Of a DNA stretch of 64,000 bases, positions 32,930-44,288 are shown one piece after another (the first letter of the stretch is position 1; each line of letters begins with the position of its first letter). The notes beneath the pieces are model-generated. The model saw only the letters and a program-made list of their open reading frames with translations, ran no database searches and was not told the DNA's origin. The stretch covers positions 248,497,930-248,561,929 of the forward strand of contig CM070874.1 in the NCBI GenBank assembly GCA_036365515.1, read 5' to 3'. The DNA is from Torymus aiolomorphi (taxonomy: Eukaryota > Arthropoda > Insecta > Hymenoptera > Torymidae). Made by a program: the position numbers and the translations under genes.

Positions 32930-34430
32930 AAGAGATAGAAAAATCAGACCCAGTCTGAATGTAAAAGTTGGACCTCTCCGGTGGAGGACTGTGAGACTAG
33001 AGTGTAGGACCTCGTAGGTTGAGGATTGAAGCTAGAGTGAGAGTGAGCGGACGCGTAGATGAGCGAGCTGCTAACGAAAAGACGAAGCCACCTCCCTTAT
33101 CTTAAATGCAGAGGGACACTATTAGTCGCTCGGATTTTTGGAACCTCCCTCGCTCAAAATAGAGCGCTAGGATTCGATAATGAGGTGACATTATGCATAA
33201 ACGTTATAACTTCGATATTAAACAATAAGAGGACAATTTTATTGTTTTATATACTATATCAGGATAAATAACCCACTTTGATGTAATGTTTTTTCTATAA
33301 TAAATAAATTTTAATGTGAAACTTTTAATACATATAAGAATTGGGCGGTCCCAATACTCATTAAAGAGTATTTACGCTATAACTTAAAAATTAATAAGTT
33401 AAAAATGAAAATCGTTAAATGAACCGATGAATGAATGAATTTATTATATAAATATAATAACAAATTAAGAAATTCTTTATAATTTTAAACATTACTCAAA
33501 CTGGATTATTCATTTACATAATTTTATCGTAGATAATTAAGCAAAGTTATTTAACGAATGCAACTATTAGCTTAATTTGCCTATTACCCGTTTGTGGTTA
33601 CTCGTATGTATGGATAGAAACATAACTTAGTATATAAAACTAGTGAATGTGTATAAGAGACATGTTTGACGAGAATTATAAAAATATAAAATTTAATATT
33701 ACAAAGACAATCTTAATACTAAATGTATATAATAGTTTTGGATAATATAAATGATTAGTTATTCGCAAGTATAAAATAAGTTTTACATTAAACTACTTAA
33801 ATTTGTATAACCTCTAAAATATTCTTAATTAATTTTGGAAATTCCTGAGACCCCTTTTTTTTTATTATATATTTTGCATAAATAAACAAAATAGAGTCTA
33901 GAAATATTAATATAGATTGAAAATATTAAAGATGATAATCTAATTATTAGAGCTTAATAAAGAATGAAATAGATTGGTTTACTTTGAATATTATAAATTA
34001 CTGAAAGAGAATTTTGTGGTTATATTGAAATAGAAGTATTACAAAGATCTTGATTTATTGAAAATGAAACGATTCTGTTCTGTTTAACAAATAAATTTTT
34101 TTTTCAATAGCTTTTAGATAAAACGTCATTAATAAATTATATAATGACTTATAGTAAATTAAAACGTTGATGCTTTTACAAACATGATTTTTGTACTCTA
34201 TAATAATTCTAGATTTATATATATAAATATATGCTAATTAACTTAATATAAATCTTAATGAGATAGGGTATATGTTTAAATTCTAAAATATAATAACTGA
34301 ACATAACCCAGTGTAAATATTATATAATGAATTTCTAAAGAATTTCTAATTATAATTATTTTATTTCATAACCTAATTGGAGTTTATACTAATGGGGGAT
34401 GTTATTAAACATTGAAGTTTTGATTTTCCT
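32930..34430. other. AT-rich interior of the long-TIR element
   Basis: A short GC-richer patch (32945-33180), then extremely AT-rich DNA to about 34430. No gene supported. Confidence 0.45.
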
Positions 34431-35000
34431 ATAGTTATTTAACCCGAAAATGGCTAAAAGTACAGTCGTAGAGATATCATCTACGTGAGAAAGAAAAAAT
34501 AGCGCAAGCGTGGGTGGTAGAAAATACTGGAAAACGAGCGTGAGAGAGACGGGAACAGACGCGGTCGCAATTGCCGGGTTTCCCTAATTTATTGGTTTTC
34601 GAGTGGCTGAAAATTTCGATGCGGCTCGCAGTCCGGGAAAGTTATCCCTTGCAGATGTTTGGGTTCTTAGATTAGGCCTTGGGAAAGCAAAGAGAGGAAT
34701 CTTTATCGCGGCCTACTTGGAAAACTCGGGTCTGGCTAGCGTTTGCTGAGGACTATCGTAAAAGAAAGGAAACCAAAAAAACTTTAAGACACACGGCGAA
34801 GAAGGAAGCATTGTATCCTTACATAGAGCATGCTCGCGTTGGGGTTCGAGAAGAAAAAAAAAAAAAAATGACCTGGGTGTTCTTTTGAGGAGTAGAACTG
34901 TGACGCTATTCAGATTTCTAATTTTCAGGGATTTATTTATATTATTATTATATTTTTTTTTTATTTAATATTAAAAACGGCCCGATGTAACAATAATGTA
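34431..35000. other. GC-richer interior patch, unassigned
   Basis: A 34679-34888 frame is open but has no recognisable domain and ends in an A-run. Possibly the 5' end of the transposase transcript. Confidence 0.3.
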
Positions 35001-36040
35001 CATGATAGAAAGAGCGAAAATTCTTGCACAAGAAAAGGGAGTTTACTCGGAACCAGAAGCGTACACAGGCCATCCAATTGATGAAAAGACCTAAAAAATT
35101 GTTATGGAATATTATATAAATGACGATTTTAATTGTTCAAGGCAGAGTCCTTATAAGAGTGACGTTATTACTGTTAAAATAAATGATAAAAAAGAGAAGA
35201 AAGTTAAACGTTTCCTTACTCGAAGTCTGGAAGCAACGTATGAAACATTTAAAAATGATTCTTTCACACTTCGTGCGCTAAGTGGACACTTTGCGCACGC
35301 TCGACCAAAAACGTGCTCGCAAAATCGAGCTTTGTTCACGTCGTATAAAAAAATTGTGTTCGATACACGAGTGAGAAAGTGATTTTATCTTCGTGTGGCC
35401 TTTTCACCCTCGCTTCGCTCGGGCGCAAACGTCCACACGAGGATAGAATCACTTTTTCGCACTTGTATCGAAAATAACTATTTCCGAATTGAGAATTGGT
35501 CAATCGATGTTTTATAGTTTGCGACCAAAATATGTCTTACTTAGCCCCATGAAAAAAGTTTGTCTCTGTATCTATTGTGCAAATTATGATTTATTTCTTA
35601 CGAGCTTAATTAATTTCAGAGGAAGTAACGTTACAGAATTGGATGAAATTCGGTCAGAAATAATAAACGCAACAATGTGTTCTGAACAATTTGATGTATG
35701 TTATTTACAAGAATGTAAAATGTGTCGAGGCAGTAACGGAATTGCGATTCATGTTCTAATACTGCAAAATATAGAAGGCACAGAAGAAATTACATATGGT
35801 TTGTGGGATAACGGTAACTTGATTAAATAAACTGTCAATTTCTGCTTTTAAAGATGAACTTTCGGTTTGGACCATGAGGGTTAGTACTCCCATGCATGTA
35901 AAAAACATATAACGCAAAGCTACAAAAGCAGAAAGAGAAAATGCTAAAGAAGACCCATATCATTTAGTTCTTCAAATAGACTTCGCTGCGCAAACTGGGC
36001 TGTGATTCATAATAAAGCTAAGTATCCTGAAATTCAAAAA
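35001..36040 (+). pseudogene. Transposase fragments of the long-TIR element
   Basis: Collinear pieces: HPIDEKT, a stop, then IVMEYYINDDFN...KSDVITVKINDKKEK...RSLEATYETFKN (35002-35250); a 130-bp MITE in between; then FYSLRPKYVLLSPMKKVCLC and CYLQECKMC to the stop at 35828-35830; then, past the stop, YHLVLQIDFA near 35960-35995. Segment order matches the remnant at 29140-29470 (FY, VxxK/PGKKD, ELYxxFK, LRPKxV, CxC). The C-x-C and C-x-x-C pairs may bind zinc. Multiple stops make it dead. Confidence 0.6.
35351..35478. mobile_element. ~130-bp hairpin MITE inside the transposase fragment
   Basis: The left arm, TTCGATACACGAGTGAGAAA through TTCGTGTGG, and the inverted right arm, CCACACGAGGATAGAATC through TTGTATCGAA, leave a ~32-bp loop. 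It falls exactly in the gap between conserved transposase segments. Confidence 0.8.
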
Positions 36041-36782
36041 ACTCATTTATTGATTAAATAAACGTGCAATGATAAAGTACATTGTTTGACAGCAAAGACC
36101 GCTGATCGTCCGTAAAAGACATAAATAAAAAAAACACATACATATATACATACCTGTATATTACTTATATACGCACAAAGATAAACATCTTTATATTAAC
36201 TGTTATATCAGTGTTATATCACTATACACAAGCGCTAAGCGTGAAAAAATGTTTGTGCGTTATCTCATTAGTGATCGCTATCCCAGCAGTAAACCCGTGA
36301 ATCTCACAAACACTCCTAGATAGCTATTTACGTTCTCTATCACGACAAAAGAAAATTGGGGAAAAAAATAGGCTTTTTCGAGAAAAATGCATTTTTTTAA
36401 AAACAGCATTTTTCAGTAAAAAGTGCATAACTCGGGTATTTTTTTTTTTTTTTGAAAATAACATACAGACCATGAAAGAGGGCTCAAACCTGATTAAAAT
36501 TATGTGTTTCACGCTAAAAGGCTTAAAAAACTGATGAATCAGTAGCTGTTTGAAAATTACATTGAAAAAATTTATTTGGAAGTAAGGATTTTCTCAGAAT
36601 TTTGCGGCATTGCTGAACGCATGTAATTTTGTTGCAATAAAAAAATAAAAATATACGGGTCAAATAATTTTTGGAGAAGAAATTAAATACTTTTATCCCA
36701 AAATGATCGGTGACAGGCATACGCGGATCACCTGATTTGATATGGATTCGGCCTAATAGTCTTGCTTATTAATGCATGTCTA

Positions 36783-38423
36783 CACTGAGAAAAATGCGGC
36801 GTAGTAGCTACTCCTGAGGTGTACGGGAAGCGCAGAATTACTGGGGTATAGGTCTTACTCTTTTAGTCGGAACACGAGCTACTCCGAAGGGAGTCACAGT
36901 TATGCCTATTGGGCGTAGAGCGCGCGCCTAACCGTTAGTGTAAGCACTACTCTCTGGAAAGGAGTAACAGTTGCTCTTTCGAAAGGAGTAGAAGTCATAT
37001 ATCATCATATCCTATATTCATTTGCGAGAATGATGGGAGAATTTATGGAAAAATACAGAGTGATACTGCCAACGGATATAAAAGATTTATTTCTTGCAGG
37101 TATAAAGATTGTATACATTTAGAGAAATTTAGTGCACAAGTTTAGAGGTTATACATAACATATCTTGTGCTTGCAGGTTTCTATAGTTTGAGGTTAGATG
37201 CTCTAAAATGTTTATATAATTATAGAAAGCCCTCTTTTTAAAATATAATTTCTTTCTCTCTTCTTCTCTCTTTTTAAAATATATTTAAGTATTAAATTTT
37301 TTTATTTAGAAGATATCGCCAGTGATGAAGAATTTTTTAATATTAAGACTGAGAAACTTTGTCAATTTTTTAAGGGCGATATTAATCTTTTTTGCTGCAT
37401 TTTTACCGTTGTACAATCAAGAAAAAAATATTTTTACGCACCAACAAAGTATTTTAAAATCGTTTAATGCCAATGTTAATGACAATATTGCATTGATATC
37501 CACAAGTCTCTTCACTGAAAAAAATTTTAGGCTGTAGAAACCATAGTTTCGATTTGCTGTACTAACACTATTTATAGTGTTCATTTACCCTTACAGACGG
37601 CTGAAGTAGCTATTCATTTGTATAATGTAACGGCACTATTGGTCAGATGCGGGAAATGTACTTGTACAGCTCTGACAGCCGTACGATTTAGTTTTGCCGC
37701 CGATATTTGTTTGTTGACAACGCTACAACGCGAAGCCGATATTCATGTTATAACCTAAAAAAGTCAAGAAACCGGCCACATCAACCGCATGTTTGCAATC
37801 CGCGTTTGCGTATTTCATCTGTAATCAGTGTACTTATTAATCGAGATTATTTTAATGAAAAATATGTATGTATGGCGAATCATAACCTATTTAATGCTCC
37901 GACAAAAGAACTCTATACATTAGTGCTTTCAGTGTATCTTGTACAGCTCTCACAACTGTACGAATACAATTACTGTATCTATAAAATTTAGCAGAAAGAA
38001 AATCAGCCGAACAGTACTGTTGTCAGAGCCGTACTTTCAGTTCTTACAACGTGAAATTTTTTTCAGTGTTGTGTGTACGAAAGTGATCCACAGCATGTAT
38101 TAACTTACTTCTACATTCTTTATACAAATTATTTTTATTCAAATTATCTATTAATTGCTTCATATAAAAAAGAACGCATTCATTTCGCCAAACTCGCATA
38201 AGAGTAGCCGCTGTACCGAAAAAGAATAGCTTAGTACGCCAAGGACAAGGTGTAACTAGTGATCCCAGAAAAGGAGTAGCGAGTGCCTCAAACACAGAGA
38301 GTAGCTACTGCTCGTGTATAGTGTGCAACCGCTGCGCCTTTTCGGCGCACTGACTATGCCGAATGGCGAGTGTTGCTGTCATTCCGATTAGAGGTTACGT
38401 CGTGCGCCGAATTTTTCTCAGTC
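36783..38423. mobile_element. CACTA-like non-autonomous element, 1.64 kb
   Basis: Ends CACTGAGAAAAATGCGGCG and the inverse CGCCGAATTTTTCTCAGTC. TA flanks both sides (36781-36782 and 38424-38425); joining the flanks gives GTCTACATAATTCCC, a normal array unit, so the boundaries are secure even if the duplication could be read as TA or CTA. Subterminal zones hold repeated GGAGTA/TACTCC and GTAGCTACT words on both sides, as in CACTA elements. No transposase. Confidence 0.75.
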
Positions 38424-38425
38424 TA

Positions 38426-38703
38426 CATAATTCCCTAATATGCGTGGACCTCGTATCCTCCGCCTACTTGGGTTTAAAAATTGTTTAAATAATTGTCTTG
38501 CTTATTGTTGCACGTCTACGTAATTCCCTAATATGCGTGGACCTAGCGTTCACCGGCTACTTGGATTTGAAAATTATTTAAATAATCGTTTTGCTTATTA
38601 TTTTATGTCTTCATGACTCTCTTATATTCGTGGACCTCGCGCCCCCCTGCTACTTGTGTTTAAAAATTATTTAAATAACCGTTCTGCTTATTTTTTCATG
38701 ACT
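38426..38703. repeat. hAT-element tandem array, continued
   Basis: About three ~90-bp units (CCGCCTACTTGGGTTTAAAA, ATTTAAATAATCGTTTTGC, ATGACTCTCTTATATTCG). The array stops at CATGACT (38697-38703), which reappears at 56297-56303. Confidence 0.88.
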
Positions 38704-39078
38704 ATTTTCACGTTATTAAAAAAAAAAATTTTTTATCTTACCCTTAATTTTCAACAGTTATTTGGATTTTTAATGTATAAGTATTTAACTTAACTCAAAA
38801 ATAATTTATATTTTAACCCCCCCCCCCCCCCATATATGCATACCTACACATTAAGTTGTACCGTTGGTTGCACTCTTTAAACAATATTGAAAAATTTCAT
38901 AATAATACAAAGCACTAGTCAATATTTGATATTAGATCTAAAATAATTTTCATTTTTTATTTTTCTAATGGAATGAATAATAAATCAAATATTAATTGAA
39001 AATATTTTTGTAATCTAAAATTATATTAATTATAGTGCCAAGATAATAAACTACAGTTGTACACTTATACACTTATAC
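38704..39078. other. Left part of an unclassified insertion (38704-56296)
   Basis: AT-rich, beginning ATTTTCACGTTATT, with a 15-C run at 38817-38831. No coding content. Confidence 0.5.
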
Positions 39079-39082
39079 TATT

Positions 39083-39302
39083 TATGACGGAAAATAATTC
39101 TTCGTCATTTTCCCCTCTCTCCGCATTACCCCTGTATTAACCTAATGAGATTATTATAGGTGTAGACGACGCAAAAGGACGCCTAGTCAAGAGGGTGGGA
39201 TGGTGGGATGGTGGGTGGGTGGGGGAGAGAGAGAGAGAGTATCGCGAGAGTACGGCGACAAGATAATTGCCGAGCAGCCAGGGAAATAATTTATCCGTTA
39301 CA
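39083..39302 (+). repeat. 5' LTR of the outer gypsy element
   Basis: 220 bp, much shorter than its partner at 53367-54357. It lacks a ~500-bp block present there between GAGAGTACCGCGACA and GGATAATTGCC. Confidence 0.85.
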
Positions 39303-40680
39303 AATTGGCGCCTCTCAAAAAACCCACAGTTTTCGAGAACGTGTGTATAGCAATTTGAATTCGCGCGCACCCGGAGTGCGAAAGATTGCAGCGTGCGGTG
39401 ACAGCAGTTCACGCAGCGCATCAGTGTATTAAACACGAGCAATCTAGCACCGGTATGGTGGATGCATTAACCTTTAGAGGGCCGGGATTTTGTGAGGGAA
39501 ATTCACCTTAAAAAATTGGGACAAAAGGTATCTTATATCATTGATTGAACGTAGACAAAGTGTCGATAAGAGGGTGTGCCATTTTAGCGGTTTTCCGGCC
39601 CTCTAAAGGTTAAGCATCACCGCATTCCGGGAAAGCCAGCGAACGTGCATCTACGTTTAAGGCCGTTGTCGAAGATTACATTCGGCAGCCGTCGCGCACA
39701 CGCGCAGCGACGGCAGCCGTAGATATTGTTTACGTCGCGCGCCGACACGAACTTGGGCCGCGCAGAACGTAAACAAAGCGCGCCTTTCAAGCACACGAAT
39801 TTTCGTATTGTGTGTTGGAGAGAGATACACTACTCCGAATATTATATTCGGAGCAGAAATTATTTCGAGCGTGGCTGAATATTATTTCAGCTTAGGCGCT
39901 ATTCGCGCGAGACTCACTACGCGACGCGCATATATAACAGTGCGTGTTATACATTTATTCTTTAATATTGTTCTACTATGAGTTTTGAAAGCGACCTCGC
40001 AATAACAGGTGTTAATTAATAAACGTTAATTTATAAACATTGATTAATTACATGAATCTTGACACGTGTTATTGTAAAATTAATACGAAAAATTGAAATT
40101 TGTTTAAACAAGTTAACTTTTATTGTACTTAAAAATTAATAGATTTTTTTTCTCCTCCATCGGTAATTGGTCACCGACATCAATTTAAATTGAAGTAAAT
40201 TAAAATTTGGTATTACTTTTAAAATCATTAAATTTAATATTCAAACTAAATCAAAAGTTGAATTATTATCGAAATAATAAAAATTGCATTAAGTGGGAAA
40301 ATAAATATTTGCTAACGCTAAACAACGCATGTGCGAACTCGCTGTTGAAAACTGAGTATTTAGGCACACGCAACGTAACTTGCTTACTGCGATACACAGC
40401 AGCGTGGAAACAGCAACAGCTGATTGCTTGGGAACTATTGTACCCCGACAGCGAAGTTTAAAAATCGAATGCGACCTTTCGCAACGCCCTGCATTTAAGT
40501 CAGGTCGAAAAATTAGAAACATTTACCTTATTACCCACTAGCGTATAAGATTGAAAAACGTACTATATTAAAATAGATACTAACAAAACATAAAACAGTG
40601 AACTTCCAGGTCACGTACAGATTAGAGTACCTCGACGAAGAAAGTACACAAACGGACTCGCGCAACACAGCGCGAACGTA
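39303..40680 (+). other. Leader of the outer gypsy element
   Basis: Long non-coding leader, GC-rich at 39640-39960 and AT-rich at 39990-40300. No domain recognised; the small ORFs at 40207-40461 and 40289-40522 have no support. Confidence 0.5.
39471..39609. mobile_element. TTAA MITE, 139 bp (same family as 29575-29713)
   Basis: TTAA at 39467-39470 and 39610-39613; ends CCTTTAGAGGGCCGGG and CCGGCCCTCTAAAGG. Nearly identical in body to the copy at 29575. Confidence 0.93.
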
Positions 40681-42083
40681 AATGTGCGGCAGCCACCAGC
40701 GCTAACCCCAGCAGCGCAAAACTTCTCACCGCAAAGGAATCATGCGAACGAGCGTGGTCCCCAACGACATCCTCAGCCTCATGCCCGCGACCGGCAAGAG
40801 TCTTGGGGAGGGGGAGCCTCCCGAGTAACTCGCAAAGCAGATACTCGGGCGAAGGTACCACGCTCCACCAATCCATTAACATGGACGTTGGCAGAACGGT
40901 GCGGCAGTGGAAACTGCAGTTCACTGGCGAGAAAGGCAGTAGCATCGAGGAATTCCTCGAGTGGGTTAATGAATGCCGTTCGCTCGCGCGGATAACAGAC
41001 GTAGATCTGAACGCTATGTCCGAGCTGACGTCTGGCGTGGCAAGGCATTGGTGTCGCTAAGCTCGTAAAAATTGGCGCATTTGGGAAGATTTCTGCGTCG
41101 CCGCGTGCCGCTGCTACGGAGTCGACAAGCGGTTCAGGCACCCAAGGCAGAGACGAGCCTGTAGGGGATTATATTATATGCCTCCTTACGATTTTGAGTA
41201 AGTTCGAGGAGCCCTGAGATGATGAAAGGCAACTCGTGCATATATATAGAAATATGATCCCCAGTCTCCAGCGCTTAGTGTCGCGGGAGAAAGTCTCCGA
41301 TATAGATAAGCTCGTAGAGCTCGCTCGAGAAGCGGAAGCGCTAAAGGAGGCGGAGAGATGTTACAAACCTCTCCCGAACCCGGACGACAGTCTGTTACTA
41401 GACGTAGCTTGCAGAAGGGTCCAAAGTCCGCGAAAACGCAACCGCAGCGAGACAAGAGTAGTTTGGCGGCTTTGGCGAGTGCCGCGACCCTTGAAGATAA
41501 GGATGGAAAATCCGTTTCGAGTTATGGCAAGCGCCTAGCCGCAATGGCAGAGCAGTCGGCTCAGGGGCTCGACCAGCTGATTAGCCAACTGCTAGATGAA
41601 AAGCTCGCCAAACTTAATTTGAGCAGGGCCGACCCTTGGGTCCTCGGCCGACAAGCAGCAGCCCTCCCAAGAGGACAGGAGCGTACCGTAAGGGTGGACA
41701 CACTTCCCCTAACAAGCATAGGGAAAAAACCCCGGAAAGAAAGAGCGAGACGAATTACGCGCCTCCAACTCCAACCAGCGACAAGAACACCAGCAACCAG
41801 CCCGGGCCAAAAGAGTTCGTGCGGTGTTGGGGTTGTAGCTGGCCTGGCTATATTAAGCCACACTGCCCGGAGTTCTCGGGAAAAGGCGGAGGGATGCGTA
41901 GATGAGGTCCCTCTCGTCCCCTCAAAACTTGGCGCGATCTCACCGGCGCCACTGCAAGGCACCCCGGCCGCGTCCATCGCAGCAACTTCTACCGACTAGG
42001 AGGGAAAGTTGTGTACCCCGAGTGAATCAGAATACTCACGATGGTATTTACCCGTGGGTCTGGGCGGATTTCACATACGCGCG
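40680..42083 (+). pseudogene. gag of the outer gypsy element
   Basis: Forms the capsid/nucleocapsid precursor. A Gln/Pro/Arg-rich N-terminal region (40684-40860) leads into the gag core, VGRTVRQWKLQFTGEKGSS and EEFLEWVNECRSL, with a stop at 41058-41060. Other frames continue with NMIPSLQRLVSREKVSDIDK (from 41250) and a basic region. A knuckle-like CWGCSWPGYIKPHC near 41824-41866 has Tyr where the zinc-binding His should be. Several frameshifts are present. The region runs into the protease, which is cut at 42083 by the errantivirus-like insertion. Confidence 0.8.
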
Positions 42084-42423
42084 AGTTACATGAGTCACCA
42101 CATAGGTACTTAGACGCATCGGCCAGCCAGCCTCCTTATCGCTCCGAATGGAATCTGCATGGACAAAGAGAAGCCAGAAGACAATGAAGATGCAATATAT
42201 ACTTTTCATATATACTTTATACATATACTCTCTTTATACTCTCTTACTGCACTTCGCATCGATAATCGCCAGTCTCTGTCGGGCATCCAACCTGTAACGA
42301 CGTTTTAAAAAATCATTATTCTAATCAACACCCTTTGTTCGATTACTTACTTTGGCGAGTGTTACCTGTGTGTGTGTGTGTGTTACCTTTCCTTGGTGAT
42401 CCACCGGGGCTTGCCACATAACT
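42084..42423 (+). repeat. 5' LTR of the errantivirus-like element
   Basis: 340 bp. It includes AAAAAATCATTATT, where the 3' copy has AATAAATC (probable poly(A) signal region), and a (GT)n run at 42367-42382. A near-identical copy is at 49066-49403. Confidence 0.93.
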
Positions 42424-42691
42424 GGCGCTGCGGACAGGATCGTGAAGCTGCAAAAACTCAGATTCTCCCTCAACCTGGTGACGGAAATCTTCAGCGAGGA
42501 AGCATTTGGCGTTTCAACGTCCATCATCACGAAACCTACGACGTCAAGATTGGAGTCCACCTGCAAGCAGAGATTCACCCGAAATCATTAAAGACAAACT
42601 AGTAAGTCTTTGAAATTTCCTATATCCTACCCAACCCTATCCTTTTAAGTGCAATTGATTTTACGTGAAGCGTAATCAAAGATAAAGCAAA
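42424..42691 (+). other. Leader of the errantivirus-like element
   Basis: Primer-binding site followed by an untranslated leader up to the gag ATG at 42692. Nothing else recognised. Confidence 0.6.
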
Positions 42692-44288
42692 ATGGCAAAT
42701 AACGGAGATAATCAACAAAATCTTACGGTAGAACAATTTAAATTGCGACTTACGATATGGCGCGACGCGATCCCCATATATGAAGGAGGTACCAGACTCC
42801 TTTCGCACTTTATACAAACGTGCGACAAATTCGTCGAAAATGTGGCGACTGCAGATAATGCAATAAACGAGGCATTATTCGCATTAATCAAATCAAAGAT
42901 TCGTGGTGAAGCACTAGACCTAATAGTGGCAAATAACCCGGCTACATATGCCGCATGTAAAACGCTCTTAGTTAATAGATTTAGTGACCCAAGTTCGGAG
43001 GAGTTACTATTTAATAGACTAAGTGTATGTTATCAATTGATAAATCAGTCTTACGAAAAATACGCGGACGAAATTAAAAGCAGGCTAAATAAATTCAAGG
43101 AACACACATACAGTTAAATAATCGAGACGCTAATGTTATAAGTATTAAAAATAAATTTTATGAAAACGTAGCCAAAAGTACTTTTATAAATGGTATTAAA
43201 GAGCCGTACCATTCTTACTTGCTACATTTTGATTTAGACGACGTTGAGGCATGTATAATAAAATGCCGTAAATACGACAACCATGAACAACAAAGTGCTT
43301 TCCTCAATTTCGCACGACAACTTGATAACAAACCTAAGCCCAACGTATTCGGTACAATCAATGCTAAAAGTACAAACCCATTTGCGACTAATAGTAAACC
43401 AAAAATTATTCACCCTTCAAATAATTTACCAAGTACTTCAAGAAATGTAAATCCATTTTATTTACAACCGACACCCGCATTTGCACAAACACAATCTGGA
43501 TTTATCCCCACAAATTATCGCAATAACAATTTTGGTCAAAATAATAATAATCTGTCAAGACAACAAAATTACCAACCAACACCAATGTCAGTCAGTACAA
43601 GAAATACTAACAAACAAGGTGTGCACGAACGAACGTGTACGAGTTATTTATATTGTTAGAGTTTGTCAACGAGAAGAAATGAATAAGTGTGACTCTTGGA
43701 GTCTCTGTTCCAACCCACTCGAGAGTAGAGATGGAGCAGAAAGAAAGGTTGAACGTGAAAGCACGTTCTAATAAATAAAGTAAAGGCAATAATATGTCTT
43801 AGTCGCAACTAAGACAAGTGTAGGCAAATGTACGCAACAAGTATAGGCAAAAGTATAGGGGAAAAGTAACAAGGCATGTGCATAAAGCACCTAATAAATA
43901 TGTAAGTAAAGGCAATAATATGTCTTAGTCGCAACTAAGACAAGGGTAGGCAAATGTACGCAACAAGTATAGGCAAAAGTATAGGCAATATCTGTATATA
44001 GCGGTTAGAGGGGTATGGGTAATATTGGTAAGTAGAGGAGACTGTATGTTTTAATGTCTCCCTCGAGTGCAAGTCGCGTGCCTATACTTATACACTCGGG
44101 GTGATGTTTTTCATTGCGGGTAGCGATTTGGCGCTTGCCATCTAGCGGACACTTGCGGCACTATACAGTCCCGAACACAAGGCGTTAATCCAACAAATAG
44201 ATCGAATAATTCACCAGCACAAAATAACTTTAAGCCAAGAACGAACTTCTTTAGAAGCACAGGACCAGCAAACTTTCTCGCTGAAGAG
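42692..44288 (+). pseudogene. gag of the errantivirus-like element, split by a solo LTR
   Basis: ATG at 42692 opens a 141-codon frame covering the helical N-terminal gag (TVEQFKLRLTIWRD...). A frame change near 43115 leads into the next part (LLHFDLDDVEACIIKCRKYD), then an Asn/Gln/Pro-rich tail. At 43620 the tail is interrupted by a 558-bp solo LTR. Coding-like sequence resumes at 44183 and leads into pol. There is no zinc knuckle, as is usual for this group. Not functional as it stands. Confidence 0.85.
43620..44177. mobile_element. Solo LTR inserted in errantivirus gag
   Basis: Begins TGTGCACGAACG and ends CCCGAACA (TG...CA), flanked by CAAGG at 43615-43619 and 44178-44182. It contains a ~125-bp tandem duplication (about 43771-43895 and 43896-44020) with GTAAAGGCAATAATATGTC. 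No LTR of this family is elsewhere in the window. The 5-bp duplication fits BEL, copia or some gypsy types. Confidence 0.85.

Larger units (their letters stand above)
31567..36753. mobile_element. 5.2-kb element with ~600-bp TIRs and TAAT duplication (Sola-like?)
   Basis: Ends GGCCGAATCCATCTCAAATT and the inverse AATTTGATATGGATTCGGCC-like word (shorter match). Long TIRs run 31567-32158 and 36150-36753. TAAT flanks both sides (31563-31566 and 36754-36757), and joining the flanks recreates an intact array unit. Inside: a repeat block, one unrecognised ORF, AT-rich DNA, and transposase fragments at 35001-36040. A 4-bp duplication, long TIRs and the transposase motif suggest a Sola-type element; that name is a guess. 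Confidence 0.85.

Noticed and set aside
40689..41455. Several overlapping ORFs on both strands (40622-40945, 40779-41141, 41186-41455, 41561-41977)
   Set aside because: GC-rich gypsy gag region with few stops; antisense frames are shadows of the gag frames.
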